From Leptodesmis sichuanensis A121 (lineage in GTDB: Bacteria > Cyanobacteriota > Cyanobacteriia > Leptolyngbyales > Leptolyngbyaceae), in the NCBI RefSeq assembly GCF_021379005.1, contig NZ_CP075171.1:3596001-3660000 (forward strand): a DNA stretch of 64,000 bases. The letters are read 5' to 3'. Both the position numbers and the translations under genes were made by a program. Under the pieces are notes generated by a model. That model was not told the origin of the DNA, did not search any database, and worked only from the letters and a program-made list of their open reading frames with translations. Positions 63,090 through 64,000 of this stretch are shown in pieces; position 1 is the first letter of the stretch, and every line of letters starts with the position of its first letter.

Positions 63090-63542
63090 ATGAGACTCAT
63101 TTACCGCGGCGCTAATTACGAATATAATTCCCCCGCTTTAGAAACCCGAGAAACCGATCTGTTAAGACGGCATCAGGGAGCGTACCAGCGTTGTAAAACG
63201 TTACAAGAAGCCAGTTACCCTTTGACCTACCGGGGAGTTCGGTATACGACCGATCAGGTTGCTGAAGCCCTATCGTCTACACCAACTCTTCGCGCTCCTC
63301 AAAGACTGGTTTACCGGGGACAACAATATATCAAGCATCCAAATGGTGCAATTGAAACTGTCGTAGCAGAGAAAGCAACTAGGGTACCTGACACCACTGC
63401 CGAATTGTTCCGGGAAGTGAACAGAGTTCATCAGGAAAATCTGCGACGCAATTTGCAACATCGGCTACTGATAGCCAAACAACAGGGTAATCAGGCACTG
63501 GTGAGTTTGCTGGAAGCTGAATCTAAGCAACTGGCACTGTAA
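63090..63542 (+). CDS. DUF4278 family protein
   Basis: From ATG 63090 (MRLIYRGANYEYN) it has 150 residues. The DUF4278 pattern of YRG-xx-Y occurs three times: LIYRGANYEY, LTYRGVRYTT and LVYRGQQYIK. The C-terminal third is a charged helix (VHQENLRRNLQHRLLIAKQQ). The function is unknown. This family is widespread in cyanobacteria. Confidence 0.88.
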   Translation: MRLIYRGANYEYNSPALETRETDLLRRHQGAYQRCKTLQEASYPLTYRGVRYTTDQVAEALSSTPTLRAPQRLVYRGQQYIKHPNGAIETVVAEKATRVPDTTAELFREVNRVHQENLRRNLQHRLLIAKQQGNQALVSLLEAESKQLAL

Positions 63543-63622
63543 CTTAAAATATGCAGAACCTCAACACTGTAGAGTCAGTTTTGCGGGGTTCTGTTAACAC
63601 TGAAAGCCTTTCTTGAGGGTGG

Positions 63623-63655
63623 AAAGGGGGGAGTAATTTCAATTCCCCCCTTTTC
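63623..63655. terminator. Bidirectional intrinsic terminator
   Basis: AAAGGGGGGA pairs with TCCCCCCTTTT around about 10 nt. It has a T-run on the plus strand and an A-run for the minus strand, and lies between convergent genes. Confidence 0.85.
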
Positions 63656-63665
63656 TTAGGATCTT

Positions 63666-64000
63666 TTATTCCAGGCCTAATTCTCGTTTCAAGAGATTAA
63701 TGGACTTGGTAACGATGAAGTTTTCACAGCAGATGAGTTGGGGAGGACGAATCAAGTCCTCACGGGCTGCCGCGATCGCGGCTTTCACTGCAGCACAACT
63801 GGCCTGATCACTCATGATGGTTTGGGCACTGCGGACGATCGCCCCCATCTTATAGTTATCTCCGAGTTGCGCCGTCATCACCAGCAGATCATCTCCCCGT
63901 AGACTGTGGATGATCACCTCAGCGACCCCCAATGTGCCGGAACTGAGACTAACAATTCCCAGGCAGGTGCCTTTAGGCAGTTGTTTAATGATCTTGATCT
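63666..64000 (-). CDS. C-terminal part of a GntR-family regulator (PlmA-like), runs off right edge
   Basis: The frame is open to base 64000, so the start lies outside. About 110 residues are visible: IIKQLPKGTCLGIVSLSSG, VIIHSLRGDDLLVMTAQ, MSDQASCAAVKAAIAAARED and CENFIVTKSINLLKRELGLE. They resemble the C-terminal ligand domain of cyanobacterial PlmA, a GntR-type regulator that binds PII-PipX. The HTH is outside the window, so the name is tentative. Confidence 0.6.
   Translation of the reverse strand, partial: IKIIKQLPKGTCLGIVSLSSGTLGVAEVIIHSLRGDDLLVMTAQLGDNYKMGAIVRSAQTIMSDQASCAAVKAAIAAAREDLIRPPQLICCENFIVTKSINLLKRELGLE

Noticed and set aside
1..64000. tRNA or rRNA genes
   Set aside because: No gap between genes showed a T-loop GTTCRANNC with a matching acceptor stem by eye; a tRNAscan-SE run would settle it.

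Overview
The window is chromosomal DNA from a cyanobacterium. The evidence is dense HIP1-type GCGATCGC octamers and thylakoid or plastid-lineage genes: petM, ycf39, a TLP40/CYP38-type lumenal cyclophilin and a UbiD-type decarboxylase suited to plastoquinone synthesis. Cyanobacterial DUF families are also present (DUF4327, DUF4278, DUF3370, DUF4168, Mo-nitrogenase C-terminal-like). Intergenic spaces are full of heptanucleotide repeats and hairpin MITEs, as in filamentous genomes of Leptolyngbya type. The genus cannot be fixed from sequence alone.

Positions 1-9100 form a decaying defence/mobile region. A DUF1998 helicase-type gene is cut by an ISKra4-family element. A NotI-family restriction endonuclease, in an operon with a D12-class adenine methyltransferase, is cut by a DDE insertion sequence. 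An IS110-family element lies beside them. Both disrupted genes rejoin perfectly in frame when the IS and one copy of its target duplication (8 and 9 bp) are removed, so both hits are recent. Two sites with integron attC architecture, including the extrahelical base and complementary outer boxes, bracket the restriction-modification genes. The second attC is split by the IS110 element. I read this as a restriction-modification gene cassette of integron type, without an integrase in view. This is the most interesting part of the window.

Positions 9100-64000 are mostly ordinary housekeeping sequence. The order is: SRP RNA, phasin-like protein, thiD, ftsZ and ftsQ; cutA, moaE and the TLP40-like cyclophilin; YjbQ, DUF305 and glpK; GT25, DUF192, an atypical OmpR-type regulator and NAD kinase; ycf39 and petM; pdxA, a CDF transporter, a phosphoesterase, a Tat-type lipase and carB; a group 2 sigma factor, a TPR protein and a hydrolase; DUF3370-DUF4340; a NYN/OST-HTH-like protein; ubiD, a HAD phosphatase, a TetR regulator and an Xaa-Pro peptidase; ppk1, a fused peptide-ABC ATPase, a HAD phosphatase, a DUF4278 protein, and the end of a PlmA-like GntR regulator that leaves the window.

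Repeats shape the rest. A ~73 bp hairpin element (7 copies plus a fragment), a 129 bp two-hairpin MITE (2 inverted copies), a 100 bp MITE and short GAGACGTT hairpins lie between genes. Heptamer arrays or similar repeat-derived DNA have entered pdxA, a peptide ABC ATPase and carB in frame. I saw no tRNA, rRNA or CRISPR array.
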